DNA of 64,000 nucleotides from Indolivaga alginatilytica (lineage in GTDB: Bacteria; Bacteroidota; Bacteroidia; Bacteroidales; Dysgonomonadaceae). The notes beneath the pieces were generated by a model. That model saw nothing but the letters and a program-made list of their open reading frames with translations, was not told the DNA's origin and did not search any database. Position numbers and translations under genes: made by a program. This document shows positions 45,384 through 55,057 of this stretch, one piece after another; positions within the stretch are counted from its first letter, which is position 1, and every line of letters starts with the position of its first letter. The stretch is taken from positions 122,418-186,417 of the forward strand of contig NZ_QICL01000006.1 in NCBI RefSeq assembly GCF_003201355.1, read 5' to 3'.

Positions 45384-45800
45384 TCTCATGGAATGGCTTT
45401 TATAGCAAATAATGACAACAATAATAACAGTAACATCTAAATAAGAGGGTAAAAGCTCACGAGCAATAGTTAATACACTAACTGCTACATCTGCTTTATT
45501 ATGTTAATAGCATAATGATTCAACTAATTTTGTCCAACACCTGACAGTATGGTAAAAGGAGAATTGAATTTATGGTATACTCTTGTGTTTTTTTCTTAAT
45601 GTGTCTTTTTTACTTATTGGAGACATTGTGATGAAAATTGTTTTTTATAGTTACTTCTCTTGAATTAAGAATCTTAAAATATGGATTTACTTAGATGTTC
45701 ATCTGTCTTTTATCTGCTTAATCAAGTACTGTTCTAATATTCAGAAACTAAAATTACTGGAAATAAACATTTTATACTTCAAATTTATTACTAACTATTT
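45384..45800 (+). other. Long 5' leader of module 2, homologous in part to that of module 1
   Basis: The first 150 bases share motif order with 42614-42760 (GGCTTTTATAG, AATGACAAC, TTATGTTAA, ATTTTGTC). The rest is AT-rich and has no ORF or RNA I recognise. Confidence 0.5.
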
Positions 45801-46433
45801 ATGAAGAAAATATTATTGCTGCTGTTGGTATTGGTACCTTTATGTACTTATGCGCAGGTAACTATTGGTACGGGCGAAGTTGCAGATAAGAGTGCTTTAT
45901 TAGAATTAAGAGAAAATGCAGATGGAACATCCAATAAAGGATTACTTTTTCCTCGTGTTAAACTGACATCTCTGACCCTTTCCGCGCCATTAGCTGAACA
46001 TGTGAATGGGATGACCGTTTATAATATCGACGGAACTAATATACCTCAGGGTTTATATTATAATGATGGTACGCGTTGGATACGCATGGTACCTCAAAAT
46101 AATGTGTTTTTTTATGCTCCGTCTATTGTATTACCTACTTCAGTCGATGACCCTGCTTACAATAAAGATACTCAGTTTTTTACCGTTTATATGTATAATA
46201 TCTACAAAAGCCAGTTTGGCATGAGCGATGCAACCAGTTCTTCGAAAAGTCCTTTGGCAGGATCTTTACCTGTCCTTCAAAGTAATGAACTTGATTATTT
46301 TGTGACCTATTACGACAATAAGGTTTTCACCAATCTGGCAATATCCAATACGGGTATACTCACTTACAAGATTGCTGCAGGATCTGCAATCACTGCGAAT
46401 ACATTTATAAACATAATTTTCAAAGTCCGATAA
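45801..46433 (+). CDS. Secreted protein of module 2, paralogue of the protein at 42864
   Basis: The 210-residue protein has a signal peptide (LLVLVPLCTYAQ). It has the same plan as the module 1 partner: TIGTGEVADKSALLEL with GLLFPRVKLTSL, a middle strand-rich region (LYYNDGTRWIRMV), then ELDYFVTYYDNKVFTN and SNTGILTYKI. Identity looks moderate, strongest in the VTYYDN stretch. It is followed 41 bases later by the large protein at 46475. The small-plus-large arrangement repeats that of module 1. Function unknown. Confidence 0.75.
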   Translation: MKKILLLLLVLVPLCTYAQVTIGTGEVADKSALLELRENADGTSNKGLLFPRVKLTSLTLSAPLAEHVNGMTVYNIDGTNIPQGLYYNDGTRWIRMVPQNNVFFYAPSIVLPTSVDDPAYNKDTQFFTVYMYNIYKSQFGMSDATSSSKSPLAGSLPVLQSNELDYFVTYYDNKVFTNLAISNTGILTYKIAAGSAITANTFINIIFKVR

Positions 46434-46474
46434 ACGGCATTTTGTGTTTTTCAATAACACTATAAAAGAAAATT

Positions 46475-47752
46475 ATGAACAAATTTTTGCTGGTTTTTAT
46501 TTCTTGTGTTCTGACTTGCTTTTCGGGGTTTGCAGCCGATTACTATTGGGTAGGCGGTGGAGGTAATTGGTCCGATATCAATCATTGGCGAACCACTTCT
46601 GGAGGAACAGGTATACCGGGGGTAGTACCGGGTCCTACGGATGATGTCTTTTTTGATGTCAATTCAGGATTTACTGTTTCATCCAAAACATTAACAGTAA
46701 ATGTAGTTGCTAATTGCCGTAATATAACTTTTTCCGGATTAACGATTCTTCCGACTGTAAGTTCAAATTCAGCAAACCATTTAAATAGATATGGCTCATC
46801 TTTATGGCAGGCTGGCATGACGATTAATACAGCTCAGATAAACTATCAGAATACCGGAATTCCTAAAACAATAACCAGCAATGGTGTTGCATCGGGACGA
46901 ATTGTCTACATATACGAAACCAGTTCGGTTTCGCTTATGGATAACTTTAAAATAGCCTCCCACATCTTCTTCAATGCTGGTGTTTTCAATACCAATAATC
47001 ATAATATGGATATTGGGAATTATTTTTATGGAGATCAAGGTAGTGCTCCCAGAACTTTGAATCTGTTGGGTGGGCGTAACGACGTTAACTTTGTGAATAT
47101 AAAAGACATTAATGCAACAGGAGGTTTAACCCTGCATTTTGGAGATAAAAGTACTGTTGCCGGTCAGAATAATACCAATGTGACTTATGATGCTTATAAT
47201 TCAGGAGAGTTTAATGGTTTTCCGTCTGATTGGACTTGTCACTTTATAGATACTGATATCTCTACAAGTTATACTCTAACAGCAGACGGTTTCTTTGGTA
47301 ATGAGTACACAGAGTATATCTGGACAAAGGTGGGGGATGTTAACTTCCCCGATGTAATAGGTACAGAACACTCTATCGATTTGCGTATATTCGGCTATGG
47401 TACTTATAGGGTGCAGGTTAAATATAATGCCACTTGTATAGTATCGGGTTTGGTTACAATAATAAAGAGAACAGACAATGTAGATGGTGGTGTTCAGCCA
47501 AGTAAGGTTTGTTTATTACCAATAAATACTTTAGCTAATGTAAGTGTAGTTGGCGAAGACCTAAAGTGCTATGCAACGGCAGTTTCAGCAGATGTTTTAC
47601 CCTTAACTACTGTGTTGTCAGATGGAACTACTTACTATGTTACTCAAACGATAAATAACTGCGAAAGCGGACGTGTGCCCATTACTATAAGAATTGGTGA
47701 CTGTACGAGTGTGTACGTGAATCCTAATTTAAGAATGAGAGTACCCATGTAA
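46475..47752 (+). CDS. Large secreted protein of module 2
   Basis: The 425-residue protein has a signal peptide (SCVLTCFSGFAAD). The mature start YYWVGGGGNWSDINHWRTTS and the following TDDVFFDVNSGF are a pattern seen at the start of many large Bacteroidota surface proteins. The remainder is strand-rich without recognised domains; near the end, EYIWTKVGD resembles an Ig-like strand. The C-terminus, GDCTSVYVNPNLRMRVPM, has a Cys and VNPxL in the same place as the module 1 large protein (SCFLPVNPHLHSNFKK), while the bodies look unrelated. A terminator follows. Confidence 0.75.
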   Translation: MNKFLLVFISCVLTCFSGFAADYYWVGGGGNWSDINHWRTTSGGTGIPGVVPGPTDDVFFDVNSGFTVSSKTLTVNVVANCRNITFSGLTILPTVSSNSANHLNRYGSSLWQAGMTINTAQINYQNTGIPKTITSNGVASGRIVYIYETSSVSLMDNFKIASHIFFNAGVFNTNNHNMDIGNYFYGDQGSAPRTLNLLGGRNDVNFVNIKDINATGGLTLHFGDKSTVAGQNNTNVTYDAYNSGEFNGFPSDWTCHFIDTDISTSYTLTADGFFGNEYTEYIWTKVGDVNFPDVIGTEHSIDLRIFGYGTYRVQVKYNATCIVSGLVTIIKRTDNVDGGVQPSKVCLLPINTLANVSVVGEDLKCYATAVSADVLPLTTVLSDGTTYYVTQTINNCESGRVPITIRIGDCTSVYVNPNLRMRVPM

Positions 47753-47776
47753 TACTGCATGTAACTAAATTATAAG

Positions 47777-47814
47777 AAACCGCCGAAAGTAAGTAATTGC
47801 TTTCGGCGGTTTTT
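47777..47814. terminator. Terminator between module 2 and cobB
   Basis: AAACCGCCGAAAG pairs perfectly with CTTTCGGCGGTTT, then TT. A/T runs on both sides make it usable from both directions. Confidence 0.92.
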
Positions 47815-47842
47815 ATGTATTGTAAATGAAGTAAAGATAGGC

Positions 47843-49150
47843 TTACCCAAATAATTTCATCAAGTCCGATTCCGACCAATAGATATGAGTATATCCCGCT
47901 ATTGTATTCTTATATCTTATCAGTTTAGTGTCTACTTCCATGCCTTTAGCATTATGTATTTGGGTTACAGAAGAGGTATTGTTTTCGGGGTCTTCTACTT
48001 TCGAATAATGGAATTCGTGTCCTTTGATACACTGTCCATTGTAATTAAAAGATCGGTATCCCAATTCCAATTTCATATACTGCATGGTAGCGGTTTGCTT
48101 AAGGATGTTTACCATCGGATATTCAATGCCTTCTTTATCAACGATAGAAGAACAGAGATACATCATTCCTCCACATTCGGCTATCAATTTACCATCGTTT
48201 TCTATATACGATCTGATACTTTCGAGCATCGACGTATTATTACTCAATTCCGACAAGTATAATTCGGGGTACCCCCCCGGTAAGTATACCAGATCAGAAT
48301 TTAGGGGTAGCTCTTTATCTTTTATAGGGCTAAAAAACGAAACTTTCCCCAGCCTTTTCAGATACTCAATATTTTCGTGATAGACAAAATTAAACGCTTC
48401 GTCATAAGCCACAGCAATATTCAGATTGCTTTTAGCCTTCTCTTCCTCTTTTGAGACATCAGTGATTTTATGGGTCGCAGTAATTTCAAGTAGGCGATCG
48501 ACGTTTATGTGTTTTTCGATAAGTGTAGCCACCTTGTTAGCAAACTCATCAAATATAAATTCCTTTTCGATATTTAATCCTAAGTGACGTGATGGAATTT
48601 CAACATTTGTATCCTTCGGTAAATATCCTAAGGCCTCTAATCCCACATCCTCGCAAGCATCTTTCAGATAACTGTAATGACTTTCGGAAGCTACAAAATT
48701 GAAGATGACACCTACTACATTTATATTCTTATAGAAATTTTTGAAACCAAAAAGTAGGGCAGCAGCAGAGTAAGCCATCGACTTGGCATTGATAACAAGC
48801 ACAATAGGTATATCGAGCAATTCGGCTATCTGGGCACTGCTTCCCTGCATGCGGTTATATCCGTCGTACAGACCCATAACACCCTCAATTATGCAAGCAT
48901 CTTTATTGGCTGCATACTTCGAATAGACCGATTCTACATGATATGTAGAGGCAAGAAAAACGTCGAGGTTAATAGAATGACTACCAGAAGCCATGTCGTG
49001 ATACTTGGTATCTATATAATCAGGGCCACATTTAAATGGTTGAGTATTAAGTCCTCTATTCTTCAAAGCCCTAAGAAGACCAAGAGTAACGGTTGTTTTA
49101 CCTGATCCGGAAGTAGTAGCCGATATAAGGAAGCGAGATGTCTTGTCCAT
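47843..49150 (-). CDS. cobB: Cobyrinic acid a,c-diamide synthase (CobB/CbiA)
   Basis: The 435-residue enzyme uses ATP and glutamine to amidate the a and c side chains of cobyrinic acid (or hydrogenobyrinic acid in aerobes). The N-terminal ATPase has a P-loop ATTSGSGKTT (about 11-20). The C-terminal glutamine amidotransferase domain carries LPGGYPELY and the nucleophile Cys in ECGGMMYLC (about 323-331). It is on the opposite strand to the other corrinoid genes. A perfect -7 box (TATTTTTG on the minus strand, 49170-49177) lies 20 bases upstream; no riboswitch faces this gene. Confidence 0.94.
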   Translation of the reverse strand: MDKTSRFLISATTSGSGKTTVTLGLLRALKNRGLNTQPFKCGPDYIDTKYHDMASGSHSINLDVFLASTYHVESVYSKYAANKDACIIEGVMGLYDGYNRMQGSSAQIAELLDIPIVLVINAKSMAYSAAALLFGFKNFYKNINVVGVIFNFVASESHYSYLKDACEDVGLEALGYLPKDTNVEIPSRHLGLNIEKEFIFDEFANKVATLIEKHINVDRLLEITATHKITDVSKEEEKAKSNLNIAVAYDEAFNFVYHENIEYLKRLGKVSFFSPIKDKELPLNSDLVYLPGGYPELYLSELSNNTSMLESIRSYIENDGKLIAECGGMMYLCSSIVDKEGIEYPMVNILKQTATMQYMKLELGYRSFNYNGQCIKGHEFHYSKVEDPENNTSSVTQIHNAKGMEVDTKLIRYKNTIAGYTHIYWSESDLMKLFG

Positions 49151-49261
49151 ACGTATTATTATTACATTACAAAAATATAAAATCTTATCATAAGCTGTAT
49201 CTATGATATTATTTGTTTTATTTATTTTTCTGAATACCGTTTATATAAAATATATTAAAAG

Positions 49262-49269
49262 TATCTTTG
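49262..49269 (+). promoter_or_regulatory. -7 box upstream of the cobalamin riboswitch
   Basis: TATCTTTG matches TAnnTTTG and begins the transcript about 10 bases before the first riboswitch motif. Confidence 0.6.
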
Positions 49270-49278
49270 CGGTCGTTA

Positions 49279-49446
49279 AGGTGATGCTGTGAGACACTCG
49301 TCTCGCGCATTTAAAAGGGAATTCGGTCAGAATCCGAAACAGTGCCCGCTACTGTGAACTCTTTAAAATTTTGAACAATTCTTTTGCCACTGTTCTACAG
49401 CATGAATGGGAAGGCGTTCAAAATAGAGTAAGTCAGGAAACCTGCC
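49279..49446 (+). ncRNA. Cobalamin riboswitch of the btuB-cbiK operon
   Basis: Conserved segments are AAAAGGGAATTCGGTCAG with AATCCGAAACAGTGCCCGC and TACTGTGAA; then GCCACTG (49386-49392) and GGGAAGG; then the B12 box AGTCAGGAAACCTGCC (49431-49446). It sits 70 bases before the receptor start codon, consistent with control of translation initiation. It should repress the downstream uptake and synthesis genes when cobalamin is abundant. Confidence 0.95.
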
Positions 49447-49516
49447 TAACAAACCAGTTATTTATATATTCTCGGGGTCAAGAATATTATTATAAACAAT
49501 TTATTTTCATTTTATA

Positions 49517-51691
49517 ATGAGAAAGAAGCTATTGCTAACAGCACTTGGGTGTTGTATAGTAAGTCTTGCGTTTGCTCAGATGACCTTGAAAGGAAAAGTT
49601 CTTGATGAAGAAGGTCAGCCTGTATTGTGTGCAACGGTGCGTTTGGAGAAAACTACAATCGGTGCAGTAACTAACGATCAGGGCGAATTTATGTTTAAAG
49701 ATGTGCCCAATGGCGAGTATGTGATGCGGACGAGTCGGATGGATTTTGAGACTCAGAAGCAAAACGTAAACCAATCGGATGACAAGATGGTTATCCGGTT
49801 AAAAAAGTCTTACTTGAATCTAAATGAGGTAGTTGTTACCGGAACCGGAACTTATCACCGGCTGAAAGACACACCCGTACCCGTTGAAGTGATTACTGCC
49901 AAAGAAATCAGTAATACAGGAGCTTTAAACTTCGAAGATGCCCTCTCTGCATTGTCTACATCCATTACTACCAAAGGAGCCTATAACATTGTGATGAACG
50001 GACTCAGGAACAAACAAATCTTGATTCTTGTCGACGGAAAGCGCTTGGCTGGAGATGTGGGCGGAGATAACGATTTGGAACGTATCGATATGAGTAACAT
50101 CAAACGTGTAGAAGTTGTAAAAGGAGGAGCTTCCTCTTTATATGGTTCAGAAGCGATGGGTGGTGTAATCAATATTATAACCAATACTCCTCAAAGTGCG
50201 GTGGATGTTGTTAGTGCAACACGTGTTTCGAAATACGGACAATTTAACCAGAATACTGATGTCGGTTTCAAATTGGGAAAATTTATTTCTCAGACAACCT
50301 ATCAACGCAGACAAACCGAAGGGTGGCAATTAAGCCCCTACGAAATTAAATCGTTGACAAAACCCACACGGGATACTTTGGTAGAAACAGGAAAACAAGC
50401 TATGGCAGCTTACAAATCGAACACCGTTTCTCAGAAGTTTATATATAATCCAACCAAGAAATCCTCTATTTATACCAAAGGAGTCTTTTTTGATAAGAAG
50501 ACAGACCGCCCCTATGCTGACTATGCTTACAATATGTTTTACAGAGATTACAACTTAGCTCTGGGAGGCGATTATCATTTCCGAAAACATATCAATTACA
50601 TCACATTCGATTCTTATTTCGATAACTACGAGTATTATAAAGATTACTTAAAGAAATCCGGAAAGTTTGTAGCCGGAGACCGTGATCTTACTAAGCGTCA
50701 ACGTCTCTTTAATACGACTATGAAAGGAGTATTTAGTATTGGAGATAATCATAAACTCAATACAGGGCTTGATTTTATGAATGAGTATATGAAAAACCCC
50801 GAAAGTCTGGCAGAGTCTAAATCTGCATATACAATCGCATTTTATGCTCAGGACGAAATCAAAATAATTGAGCGCCTGTCGGTAGTTGCAGGATTTCGTT
50901 TACTGCATCACGAAACATTTAAGAACAAGTTCAATCCAAAAGTTTCGGCTATGTATGCTTTAGATCATTTCAATTTCCGCGCATCTTATGCCGCAGGGTT
51001 CAGAGCACCTAATATGCAAGAGTTGTATTACGATAAAATATCGGGGAGTATGGTTAGTCAGGGAAATGTTAATTTGAGACCCGAACGATCTAATTATTTC
51101 TCTTTGAATACCGAATATGTAAGCGACCTCTTTACATTTTCTGTTACAGGATATATCAATAATATAAAAGATATTATCGATCGGGAAGTACAACCTTTGA
51201 CACCCGAAGACGAAGCCGGAGGAATCAAAACCCGCTATATGTATAACAATGTATCGAAGGCACGCACTCAGGGGGTAGATGTTTCGATGAATGCATTCAT
51301 AGGAGGAGGTTTTTCTGTGGGTTTAAATTACAGTTATCTCGATGCACGTAATAGAATCGATAACACACCTTTATTCGGATCGAGCCGTCATACGGGTATC
51401 CTTAATGGAAACTGGAATAAAGAATGGAACGATTATCGTTTGAATATCAATCTGAATAGCCGGTTACAAAGTGAAGTATTCTACTCGGATATGGATGCCC
51501 GTCCGTTCCAATTATGGAATCTGGCAGTAAAAGATTCTTATTCAGGTCGTAAAGGAATCATTATCGAACATGGTTTAGGGGTGGAAAATATATTCAATTT
51601 CAGAGACGAGCTACCATTTGGAAGTAAATATGCAACTACTTCTCCCGGTAGAACCGTATTTGCAAGTTTAACCTTAAAATTTAAGAACTAA
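49517..51691 (+). CDS. btuB: TonB-dependent receptor, BtuB-like corrinoid transporter
   Basis: The 724-residue outer-membrane receptor has a signal peptide (CCIVSLAFAQ), a carboxypeptidase-regulatory-like domain (about 23-105) and a plug (LNEVVVTGTGTYHRLKDTPVPVEVITAKEI, ILVDGKRLAGD, VEVVKGGASSLYGSEAMGGVINIIT), followed by the barrel, ending ASLTLKFKN. Its position directly behind a cobalamin riboswitch argues for a corrinoid as ligand; the barrel itself does not prove this. The stop TAA overlaps the cbiK ATG by one base. Confidence 0.88.
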   Translation: MRKKLLLTALGCCIVSLAFAQMTLKGKVLDEEGQPVLCATVRLEKTTIGAVTNDQGEFMFKDVPNGEYVMRTSRMDFETQKQNVNQSDDKMVIRLKKSYLNLNEVVVTGTGTYHRLKDTPVPVEVITAKEISNTGALNFEDALSALSTSITTKGAYNIVMNGLRNKQILILVDGKRLAGDVGGDNDLERIDMSNIKRVEVVKGGASSLYGSEAMGGVINIITNTPQSAVDVVSATRVSKYGQFNQNTDVGFKLGKFISQTTYQRRQTEGWQLSPYEIKSLTKPTRDTLVETGKQAMAAYKSNTVSQKFIYNPTKKSSIYTKGVFFDKKTDRPYADYAYNMFYRDYNLALGGDYHFRKHINYITFDSYFDNYEYYKDYLKKSGKFVAGDRDLTKRQRLFNTTMKGVFSIGDNHKLNTGLDFMNEYMKNPESLAESKSAYTIAFYAQDEIKIIERLSVVAGFRLLHHETFKNKFNPKVSAMYALDHFNFRASYAAGFRAPNMQELYYDKISGSMVSQGNVNLRPERSNYFSLNTEYVSDLFTFSVTGYINNIKDIIDREVQPLTPEDEAGGIKTRYMYNNVSKARTQGVDVSMNAFIGGGFSVGLNYSYLDARNRIDNTPLFGSSRHTGILNGNWNKEWNDYRLNINLNSRLQSEVFYSDMDARPFQLWNLAVKDSYSGRKGIIIEHGLGVENIFNFRDELPFGSKYATTSPGRTVFASLTLKFKN

Positions 51692-52617
51692 TGAAGAATT
51701 TATTCCCTATACTACTAATGCTGATTATAATGGTAAATGCATCAGCACATGGAGGTAAGAACCACGAACATGCTAATATATTCGAGAATCTGCAAGGAAA
51801 CAACAAAGCAGCTATACTAATGGTACATTTTGGTACTACTCACGATGATACCCGTGCCTTGACTATCGATGCTTTGAATAAAAAAGCTCAGGCAGAGTTT
51901 CCCGGTGTGGAATTGCGTGAGGCATATACTGCACGAATTGTAATCAAGCGTTTAGGCGAACGTGGCATCATAAAGCAAAAACCACAAGATGTGTTGGCTC
52001 AGTTGAAAAAGGAGGGTTATACCCATATTCTGATACAACCATCTATTATAATAGACGGAGTAGAAATGGAGTCTTTGCAGAAAGATGTTGTAGAAGTCCA
52101 ATCGCAATTCAAAGAAATCAGAATTGGTGATCCACTGCTGTACAGTCCCGAAGATTATGAAAAACTGATAGATGTATTAACCAAAAATATTGATTCTGAA
52201 ACTGCTTATATTTGGGTTGGGCATGGAACCTATGATTCTAATACCGCTCAATATGCTATGCTTGATTACATGCTGAAAGCCAGAGGACATACCAATTGCT
52301 TTGTGGGAACTATTGAGGGATATCCGTCTTTTGATGATATGCACCAACAATTGAAAGCTTCGCGATTGAAAAAAGTAGTACTTGTGCCACTTATGTTTGT
52401 TGCCGGAGAGCATGCCAAAAATGATATTGCCGAAGACTGGAAAAACGACCTCGAAAAAGAAGGTTATTCTGTGGAGGTGAAAATGGAAGGATTAGGACAA
52501 AATCCCGAAGTACAAGATTTGTACATCTCTCATTTGAAATTTAAATCGGCACATCGTAAAATTGGTATCATAGAAAAAAAAGCAATCTATGAAGTAACCG
52601 GCGAAAAGATGGAATAA
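51691..52617 (+). CDS. cbiK: Sirohydrochlorin cobaltochelatase CbiK with signal peptide
   Basis: CbiK inserts Co2+ into sirohydrochlorin early in anaerobic cobalamin synthesis. The 308-residue protein has the family His residues: H46 in MVHFGTTH, H178 in WVGHGT and H241 in FVAGEHAKND; the latter two are the usual catalytic metal-binding pair. Unusually, it has a signal peptide (LMLIIMVNASAHGG) and a His-rich mature start, so it should act in the periplasm, as reported for the Desulfovibrio exported form. A cytosolic partner is not seen here. It may chelate imported metal or load tetrapyrroles during uptake; this is inference. Confidence 0.92.
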   Translation: MKNLFPILLMLIIMVNASAHGGKNHEHANIFENLQGNNKAAILMVHFGTTHDDTRALTIDALNKKAQAEFPGVELREAYTARIVIKRLGERGIIKQKPQDVLAQLKKEGYTHILIQPSIIIDGVEMESLQKDVVEVQSQFKEIRIGDPLLYSPEDYEKLIDVLTKNIDSETAYIWVGHGTYDSNTAQYAMLDYMLKARGHTNCFVGTIEGYPSFDDMHQQLKASRLKKVVLVPLMFVAGEHAKNDIAEDWKNDLEKEGYSVEVKMEGLGQNPEVQDLYISHLKFKSAHRKIGIIEKKAIYEVTGEKME

Positions 52618-52638
52618 GGTTGATATACCTTTTTATTT
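52617..52638 (+). repeat. Weak GGT-ACC hairpin copy after cbiK
   Basis: AGGT-tgatat-ACCT followed by TTTTTATT resembles the leader element but has a shorter stem. It begins within the stop codon of cbiK and may terminate or attenuate the operon. Confidence 0.35.
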
Positions 52639-52669
52639 AAATACAATAATATACCCATAAACAACAAAT

Positions 52670-52692
52670 AGGTCCGAGACCTTTTTATAAAG
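52670..52692 (+). repeat. GGTC-GACC hairpin next to the start of the second receptor
   Basis: AGGTC-cga-GACCT is followed by TTTTTATAAAGGAAATC, with a ribosome-binding site (AAAGGA) in the tail and the start codon at 52699. Folding could influence translation. Confidence 0.55.
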
Positions 52693-52698
52693 GAAATC

Positions 52699-55056
52699 AT
52701 GATAAAAGTAATTTTTTCTGCTATCGCATTGATGGTAGCGGGTGTTATGTCAGCTCAGAATAAGAGCATGGTAGATACAGTATATTCTATCAGTGAAATT
52801 GAAGTAGTAGATTTCAGTCGAAAGAAAACAGAAATAGGCAAGCTGAATGTTCCTTTGGAATATTTGCCAATGACAATAAATACAGTTTCTTATAAAGACC
52901 TCGAAATACGAGGAATCGTAAATATCGAGGATGCAGTAAAATTCCTTCCTGGAGTACGTATGCAAACCTCTTACGGATCGTTTCAAACACTTACAGTACG
53001 TGGTTTTAACTACACACCTATTATGGTGGATGGTATAAGAGACGAGCGCACGATGATAAACTCCTATCCTGTGGCAGACCTTACGGATGTTGAATCGATG
53101 GAATTATTGAAAGGTCCTGCATCAGTTCTATACGGACAATCGGTTATAGGTGGTGTTTTGAATATTGTTAGAAAATCGCCAACACCCTACAATGTAGTGA
53201 ATACACGCATGGTTTATGGTAGCTGGGACAACAAACAGGCTTCGATGGACTTTGGCGGAAAGCTATACAAATCGGTTAATTATAGAGCCTTGCTAAATTA
53301 TGCAAATCAAGATGGATGGAGAGATAACGGCAACAAACGCTTCTCTGGTTATTTTGCATTAGCCTCTAAAATAGATGCTACAAGTAATATTGATGTTCGT
53401 GCAGGTTTCAACAGAGACTGGTATGGAACAGAGATTGGTTTACCACCTAATATGACAAACGATGTATTTAATGCCAGCGATGGAGCATTGTTCTTGAGTA
53501 AAGGGCAAATGCAATCCGGATTAAATAGAGAGTCTCGATACAACAGCCAATCAGACTTCTTCAAAAACTATGGATGGAATGTGACTGCAAAATATGATAA
53601 GAAGTTTAATGACCATTTGAAACTTCAAAATCATGCATCTTACTTTAGCGACGATATCAATTATTTCGGAACCGAATCTCTTAAGTATCTGGAAAGCGAT
53701 AAGGCTATCTACGATCACTTCTATATGACTAAAAATAAAGCAGGCGAGCAGGTGAAGAAGTACATTTGCCTTGATAGTGTATACTTAGCATCGCCTTTGA
53801 GATTCTCTCACATGGCAAAGACATTCAGCGATCAACTTGAGTTATCTGGCGACTTCTATACCGGTAGTCTCAAACACAATTTTATTGCAGGATATACTTT
53901 CTCGCTAATGGCTCGTAACTCTTACACAGGTTATAGTCTTGCGCCAATGACCGATCCTCTTAATAGCAAATACGATGTATATGGACCAGGACTTTATTCG
54001 CGCCTTGCAGTAAACAATCCTCAGAGTATGGGTTATATGAACTCATCGTTCAGTAAAGCTACCATCACCAAAAGTTATATGCATAGTATCTATTTTCAGG
54101 ACTTAGTAGAACTTGATGATAAATGGAAAGTAATGTTGGCAGGTCGTTACGACTTCTTTAAATATATGAGAGCAAATGCGCCTACTTACGATGGTGGAAG
54201 ACAATACCACAGATCGGAACAAACAGCATATAGTATTAATAATACATCCTCTTTTACTTATCGTGCGGGAGTTGTTTACATGCCAACAAAAGATCTTTCG
54301 GTATATGGCTCAATGGCTTCATTCTTCAATCCTTATCGCGATTTTTATGCTGAAAATGTAATCTATATAAACTCAAATGGTAACAGATTTCAACCATCAG
54401 AAGGCAAGGAAATATTCAAACCTCAGACAGGTTATCAAGGTGAAGTGGGAGTTCGCTATAACTTGGGAAAATATGTGCAGGCAACGGGTAGTGTATTTTA
54501 CATAATCAAAAACAATGAAAAGAAGGTATTAAAGTCTGAAGAGGTTGATAATGATGGTATCACTAAATCGGTAGTAGGACAAGTAGGTTCATCCGGATCA
54601 AAAGGTTTCGATCTTGATATTACAGTCTTCCCTCTACAAGGTCTTAATGTAATGTTAGGTTATGGATATACAAATGCTACTATTCGTGAGATGAAAAAGA
54701 ATGATTACATGGAAACCGAAGTTATGAAAGGTAAGAAATTGACGGGTGTTCCCCAAAATACATTTTTTGCAGCAGCCAATTATCTTATACAGAAAGGTTC
54801 ATTCAAGGACTTAGGTTTTGTGACTACCGTTTCGTATATGGATAAGGTATATCGCAATACTGATAATACATCAGAGTATCCATCGTATTGGTTAGTAGAT
54901 ATGGGTGTTTCGTATAAGTTGAAAAATAACGTTCGCCTTTCGGCCAATGTAAATAATGTATTCGATAAAGACTATTTCAATCAGTCTTTAGGTTCTCAGA
55001 TGGTACCAAGTATGCCTCGAAATTTCTTGCTTACAATGGCTTATACTTTAAGGTAA
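52699..55056 (+). CDS. Second TonB-dependent receptor (siderophore-receptor-like)
   Basis: The 785-residue protein has a signal peptide (LMVAGVMSAQ), no carboxypeptidase-like domain, a plug (EIEVVDF..., IVNIEDAVKFLPGVRMQTSYGSFQTLTVRGFN, IMVDGIRDERT, MELLKGPASVLYGQSVIGGVLNIVRKSP) and a barrel ending NFLLTMAYTLR. The plug resembles siderophore receptors. The PepSY genes begin 2 bases after it, a neighbourhood often seen with iron-siderophore uptake. In this setting a cobalt, iron or haem chelate, or a corrinoid, is possible; I cannot tell from the sequence. Confidence 0.88.
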   Translation: MIKVIFSAIALMVAGVMSAQNKSMVDTVYSISEIEVVDFSRKKTEIGKLNVPLEYLPMTINTVSYKDLEIRGIVNIEDAVKFLPGVRMQTSYGSFQTLTVRGFNYTPIMVDGIRDERTMINSYPVADLTDVESMELLKGPASVLYGQSVIGGVLNIVRKSPTPYNVVNTRMVYGSWDNKQASMDFGGKLYKSVNYRALLNYANQDGWRDNGNKRFSGYFALASKIDATSNIDVRAGFNRDWYGTEIGLPPNMTNDVFNASDGALFLSKGQMQSGLNRESRYNSQSDFFKNYGWNVTAKYDKKFNDHLKLQNHASYFSDDINYFGTESLKYLESDKAIYDHFYMTKNKAGEQVKKYICLDSVYLASPLRFSHMAKTFSDQLELSGDFYTGSLKHNFIAGYTFSLMARNSYTGYSLAPMTDPLNSKYDVYGPGLYSRLAVNNPQSMGYMNSSFSKATITKSYMHSIYFQDLVELDDKWKVMLAGRYDFFKYMRANAPTYDGGRQYHRSEQTAYSINNTSSFTYRAGVVYMPTKDLSVYGSMASFFNPYRDFYAENVIYINSNGNRFQPSEGKEIFKPQTGYQGEVGVRYNLGKYVQATGSVFYIIKNNEKKVLKSEEVDNDGITKSVVGQVGSSGSKGFDLDITVFPLQGLNVMLGYGYTNATIREMKKNDYMETEVMKGKKLTGVPQNTFFAAANYLIQKGSFKDLGFVTTVSYMDKVYRNTDNTSEYPSYWLVDMGVSYKLKNNVRLSANVNNVFDKDYFNQSLGSQMVPSMPRNFLLTMAYTLR

Positions 55057-55057
55057 T

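Noticed and set aside
42614..45800. Invertible promoter driving the surface modules
   Set aside because: I looked for inverted repeats flanking the two promoters, as in Bacteroides phase-variable promoters, and saw none clear enough.
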